From positions 388,534 to 452,533 of the forward strand of contig MNCI01013900.1 in assembly GCA_015680685.1 (NCBI GenBank): a stretch of 64,000 nt of DNA. Reading direction: 5' to 3'. Below, one piece after another: positions 59,779 to 64,000 of the stretch. Each line of letters starts with the position of its first letter. The first letter of the stretch is position 1. The DNA is from Gnetum montanum (Eukaryota; Streptophyta; Gnetopsida; Gnetales; Gnetaceae). The notes beneath the pieces were generated by a model that saw nothing but the letters and a program-made list of their open reading frames with translations, did no database searches and was not told where the DNA came from. Both the position numbers and the translations under genes were made by a program.

Positions 59779-60420
59779 TAAAGGGATTAGTAGAGGACAT
59801 TATAATCAGAGTTTGTGGGTGGTCCTATCCTACTAATTTTCTAGTGATCAAGGTTGAAAAATACAAAAGTGACTTCCCCATCATTATGGAAAGAGCTTGG
59901 TTAAGCATGGTCAACACATGTATGGGTATAAGGGACCTATCTCTGAAAATATCAAAAGAAAATTAATTGGACAAGATAGAGAAGAAGCATATTCCATGCA
60001 TTGCGTACAGTGACAATGAGTGCAATTGTGTGAAAAATATTTGGTTCACTAGAAGTACATATATTAAAGCATGTAATCAGTGTGCACAAGAAATTAATAT
60101 TCAAAGGTCTCTATACGCAGCAACCAAAAAATATGAGGGCATCCAATGGTTAATAGCTGATAAAGATAGTAGTACATTATGCATAGAACTAACTGAGAGC
60201 CTAACAAGTGCTTATGTTGAAGGCATGAAAAAAATTGAACAAGTTCATTTCCAACTCTCTGACGAAGATGATGATACCTATTAGGGAGAGTTGGAAATCC
60301 TTGGTAACTTCAAGAAGGAGCCTCTAGAGCTAAAAAATTTACCAACTGGCATGAAATATGCATTTTTAAACAATGGTAAACTAGTCATAATTAATGTCAA
60401 ACTTGCACCTAAACAAAAAT
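59779..60420 (+). pseudogene. E5 protease C-terminal half and linker
   Basis: VEDIIIRVCGWSYPTNFLVI and FPIIMERAWLSMVNT (in 59751-59966) match the second half of the P1 and E3 protease. The DSG active site is not included because of the truncation. The linker (59967-60284) is open for 105 codons and ends in an acidic DEDDDTY before a stop. Confidence 0.8.
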
Positions 60421-61290
60421 AAAAGCTTTTGAAGGTAGTTAACAAATGGCCAACAACCTTTGCTTAGTGGTATCCTAAGCTAATAGGAATCAATCCAAGG
60501 ATATGCTAGCATCACATTTACATTAACTTAGCCATGAAGCCTAAAAGGCAGACGTAAAGGTGGCTAAACCACAAATTGAAGCAGATCATCAAAGAGAAAA
60601 TTGAACAACTCCTCAAGGCAAGGTTCATCTATCCCATCGTCGATACTGAGTGGGTTAGCCCACTCATGATTGTGCCAAAGAAAGATGGCAAATGGCGGGT
60701 TTGTATTGACTTTAGGCTATTGAATATGGCAACATTTAAAGATCATATTCCATTGCCATTTGTGGATTAAGTATTATACACCATAGTCAAGCATTGTTAT
60801 TATAGCTTCTTGGATGGTTATAGTGGCTATAACCAAATCCAAATTGTGTTAGAAGATCATGCCAAGACAACATTCATGAGTCCCTGGGGGACTTTTGCAT
60901 ATTGTAAGATGCCATTCATTTTGTGCAATTCCCCTACAACATTTTAACACTTGGTCCTTAGTATTTTCCAATAGTAGATTGGTAGTGGTGTGGAGATCCT
61001 CACGGATGACGTTTTCACCTATCAAGCTACATTTGAGCAAGCCTTGGATTTCCTTGAGCAAGTATTGAAGAGATGCATTGAAACAAACTTGTGGCTCAAT
61101 TGGCAAAAGAGCCATCTCATGATCCAAGAAGGCATTATGCTAGGGCACCAAATTTCACAAAAAGGGATTGAGGTAGACCTAGAAAAGATAAGGGTCATCC
61201 AAAGAATAACATCCCAACCAGAGACTGTTAAAGATGTTCAGTCATTCCTTGGACACACTGGCTACTACTAGCAATTCATACAGAATTTCT
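60421..61290 (+). pseudogene. E5 reverse transcriptase (decayed)
   Basis: N-terminal blocks KEKIEQLLKARFIYPIVD, WVSPLMIVPKKDGKWRV and CIDFRLLNMATFKDH are open at 60576-60770. They are followed by FLDGYSGYNQIQI and FMSPWGTFAYCKMPF. The catalytic block at about 60990-61020 reads VEILTDDVFTY, keeping both Asp. The thumb (61060-61271) includes LEQVLKRCIETNL and QSFLGHTGYY. Stops interrupt at VD*VL (TAA for Gln), F*HLV and Q**IG. Confidence 0.88.
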
Positions 61291-61740
61291 CTAAAATCAT
61301 AAAGCCATTGGTAGAGCTTACAAAGAAAGATGCACCTTTCATCTAGACCAAGAAATGTGAATATGCATTTCAACAATTAAAAGAGAAACTCATAGGAACA
61401 CCAATCCTATGAGCACCAAACTAGTCCAAACCCTTCCATATTATGATAGATGCATCTAACTATGCCTTGGGAGTAGTTCTCATGCAAATGGATGATAAGA
61501 AACATCCATATTACATTCATTGCATGAGTCAAAGCATTGTGGGAGCACCATTAATTTACACCACCACGAAAAAGGAATTAATGACAATGATGTATGCTTT
61601 GAAAAAGTTTAGGCACTATGTGCTTGGCTACAAAGTATTTGTGCACATAGATCACAGTGAAATCTGCTTTCTCATGAACAAGCCAATGGTGAGCCCTTAT
61701 GTCATATGGTGGTTTGTGATCTTGTAGGAATTTGATCTCA
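61291..61740 (+). pseudogene. E5 RNase H domain
   Basis: The domain is open for 94 codons at 61443-61727. It reads IDASNYALGVVLMQMDDKKH, then TTTKKELMTMMYALKKFRHY and VFVHIDHSEICFLMNKPMVS. The Asp (DAS), Glu (KEL) and Asp (IDH) expected of the Ty3/gypsy RNase H fold are all visible. Upstream, a Trp before SKPFHIM has become TAG, as in P1. Confidence 0.88.
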
Positions 61741-63000
61741 TGATGGTAGATCGAAAAGGGATCAAGAATGTGGTCACTGACCACCTCTCTCACTTAAGAT
61801 GGAATAATAAAGAAGAGGAGATCCCACTCTCTAAACAGTTCCCAGATGAACTCCTCTTTATAAGAGTAATAAGTGAAAAAATGCTACAAAAACAACATGG
61901 TATAATGGCATCCTCACTTATCTTCTCACTCAAGAGATGCCACAAGATCTTGAATTTAGATAGAAGCAAAAATTTCTTCATTAGGCCAAATATTTGATTG
62001 AAATCAAAAAACACCTCTACAAGGTGTGTGTAGATGGCCTGATTCATTGGTGTGTCCCTAACAAAGATTAACTACACATTCTCTAGGATGCTCATGAAGG
62101 GCCTTGCGAAGGCCACTATGTAGGGAGATACATAGCCATAAAAATCCTGATGGTAGGATACTATTGGCTACAATATTTAAGGATGCTCAGTAGTTTGTCC
62201 GATCTTGTGAATGTTGTTAATGAGATGGGGACATGACTACTCACATGGAAGGTCCTTAGGAGTGGATTCAACTACTAGAATCTTTTGACATATGGGGTGT
62301 TAAATTGATGGGTCTTATCACATCCATGTCTAATGAAAAGGCATATATTATTGTAGCAATTGACTACTACACAAAATGGGTAGAAGTAGTAGCCGTTATT
62401 GATTGTACATTATCGACTACTGCTAGATTCATACAACAAAATATTGTAAATAGGTTTTGGATGCCACATTTGCTAATTTTTGATAATGGAACTCATTTCA
62501 TAGGTGCCACTTTTAGAAAGTTAATGCAATTCTTGGGGGTTAAACATAAATTAACAACACCTTATCATCCCCAAGCCAATAGTCAAGTAAAGGTAACCAA
62601 CTGGGAGATCACAAAAATATTAACACATACTATTAGCAAATATAGGAAAGATTAGAGCACAAAACGTAACAATGCTCTCTAGGCTTATTGTTCAACATGG
62701 AAATTTCCTATTGTTATTCTCCCTATGAGTTAGTGTATGGAAAACTTCCAATGCTCTCGATTCAATCCAAGCTTCGTAAACTCTCAACATCCTATGATCT
62801 AAATCTTGACCTAAGTCTAGCATAGAAAGAAAGATTGATCAACTTGAATGTGCTGGATAAAAATTGATTAGTGGCCCTATCCTTGAATGAGGTGCACAAG
62901 GCATTCAACAAGTAACGTCATGATCTCAAAATCAAGAAAGTAAAACTCAACCAAGAGATAAGGTTCTCTATTGGAACCCCACACATGTACCCCAAAAGGT
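61741..63000 (+). pseudogene. E5 integrase (decayed)
   Basis: The linker KGIKNVVTDHLSHLRWNN opens the region. The zinc-binding part is in broken frames at about 62030-62230. The catalytic core is open at 62305-62655: AIDYYTKWVEVV (first Asp), IFDNGTHFIGATF (second Asp), TPYHPQANSQVKVTN, where the residue 36 after the second Asp is Lys (AAG) in place of the catalytic Glu. The C-terminal part runs to about 63000, with FQTLWEGPYIID-like sequence. Confidence 0.85.
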
Positions 63001-64000
63001 AAAATTTCAAACATTGTGGGAGGGACCTTATATAATTGATCAAACCTTCCCCTCTAGGGCCATGTTAATTTACAAACCTAGAAGCCCAAGTAAAAAGTAG
63101 TTGGTTAACATCCAATAAGTAAAACGTTTTCTCGAACTAAGATAGGCTAGTGCAATTACCACCTTGATGAATGAACAATCACATTCCATTTTTTGGATCT
63201 CCTCTTTTCAACTAAGTTGTGGGGAAGATGTCCATCCATGCTAATGATCAATATGGCTTCTCAGTTTTTCTATTTTTTGTTTTCCATGTTTTTTATTTTA
63301 TTAATTTTTGGATTTTCAAAATTTTCTGATTTTACACTATTGTTAGTACCTTTGAACCTTCCTTGATTATTTTACACTTTATTATATATTTTACTTTGTT
63401 TTATTTTGTTTTTTCTAAGTGTGATATTTCCTTATTTTTGCTAATAAACTTGTTTTATTGTCATAGGATACAATGCTGCTATTGTTGTTTACTAATGATG
63501 GTTTGTACTTAATGTTGTGATTGTCAATGTCTGGTTTCTATTTTTGAATTCTGATGTCTGATGACTTTGACATGGTTTATTTTTCATAGAATAGGCAATG
63601 AGCCCACATCATCTGCCCATCCAATGAACTCTATGGTTTTCCTTATTTTTGTAATTTGAGGTCCCTTTCATTAATTTTTTTTAATAAATTGATAACCTTG
63701 GTCATTCTAGAATTAGGAAGGATTCAAAGGTTTGTAAAGGGTGTGACTTCAAGGGAACTCAATACTCTTTGTACTCTTCTACTTGCTTGAGTGTTTTTCA
63801 TAGGCTTCTGACCATTCCATACCAACCACTAACAGGAAGTCAAATAAATTATTTGCATGGTGTGGTTCCCATCTAAAAAATGATGGAAATTCAAAGCACA
63901 TCCATTAGACTTAATCAATGAATAAAGTCCTTGCATGGTGTGGTTTCCATTTCAAAAAAAATAATGGAAATTCAAAGCACATCCCTTGGAGAAATAAATG
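63001..64000 (+). other. E5 integrase tail and start of conserved spacer
   Basis: T-rich sequence after integrase parallels P1 26366-26990. The conserved spacer begins near 63858. There the segment GCATGGTGTGGTT ... GGAAATTCAAAGCACATCC occurs twice in tandem (about 63857-63905 and 63935-63988). The window ends inside it. Confidence 0.6.

Larger units (their letters stand above)
59779..64000 (+). mobile_element. E5: 5'-truncated Athila/Tat-type pol, continues past the window
   Basis: Similarity to P1 begins abruptly at about 59779, in the second half of the protease, with no gag, primer site or 5' LTR upstream. From there protease end, linker, RT, RNase H, integrase and the start of the 3' spacer follow collinearly with P1. 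The 3' LTR, if present, is beyond 64000. It is the least decayed pol in the window, but has many TAG/TAA stops. Confidence 0.85.

Noticed and set aside
1-64000. tRNA, rRNA or organelle-derived genes
   Set aside because: No cloverleaf with paired A and B boxes, no rRNA core sequence and no organelle gene was recognised on either strand.

Overview
The window looks like intergenic DNA from a large, repeat-rich seed-plant nuclear genome. A gymnosperm is the most likely source, but that is inference from the many old, decayed LTR retrotransposons left in place and from the sequence style, not from a diagnostic gene. Two single N positions (8824 and 58386) suggest a draft assembly. I see one credible host gene, on the minus strand at 44973-45734. 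Nearly everything else I can identify is transposable-element DNA.

Layout. 1-4250: AT-rich DNA with an LTR-like segment (about 1900-3551). 4250-6815: decayed LINE (copy A). 7040-7500: dispersed repeat 'A', copy 1. 7849-8716: solo LTR with a perfect 5-bp target duplication. 9090-9690: LINE ORF1 fossil. 10425-29123: plus-strand Ty3/gypsy element of Athila/Tat type ('P1', gag-PR-RT-RH-IN), split inside its reverse transcriptase by a complete minus-strand relative ('E1', 15166-23894, target duplication ACCAT). 29124-29495: rest of the second repeat-A copy. 29496-42407: minus-strand element 'E3' with gag, pol and an extra 3' ORF. 43380-44290: LINE copy B. 44973-45734: host gene. 46678-50187: unassigned, with one promoter-like repeat array. 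50188-57199: minus-strand element 'E4', with gag but no pol. 57370-58000: LINE copy C. 59779-64000: plus-strand pol fragment 'E5', running off the window.

How the parts relate. All four LTR elements with both ends, plus the solo LTR, share a clade design: ends TGATG...ATCA, a primer site resembling the tRNA-Asp 3' end decayed mainly at CpG, a G-rich polypurine tract ending GGGGGTA, and a CX2CX3HX4C-type Gag knuckle. E3 looks like the autonomous layout (LTR-gag-pol-spacer-extra ORF-LTR). E1 and E4 lack the whole pol block but keep gag and the same noncoding spacer. E1 also keeps an uninterrupted 240-codon ORF resembling the 'putative plant transposon protein' (Transposase_32) domain. Every pol copy is broken by stops or frameshifts.

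The host gene stands out by its high GC and CpG content. It encodes a 253-residue acidic protein with a possible NET (extra-terminal) domain.
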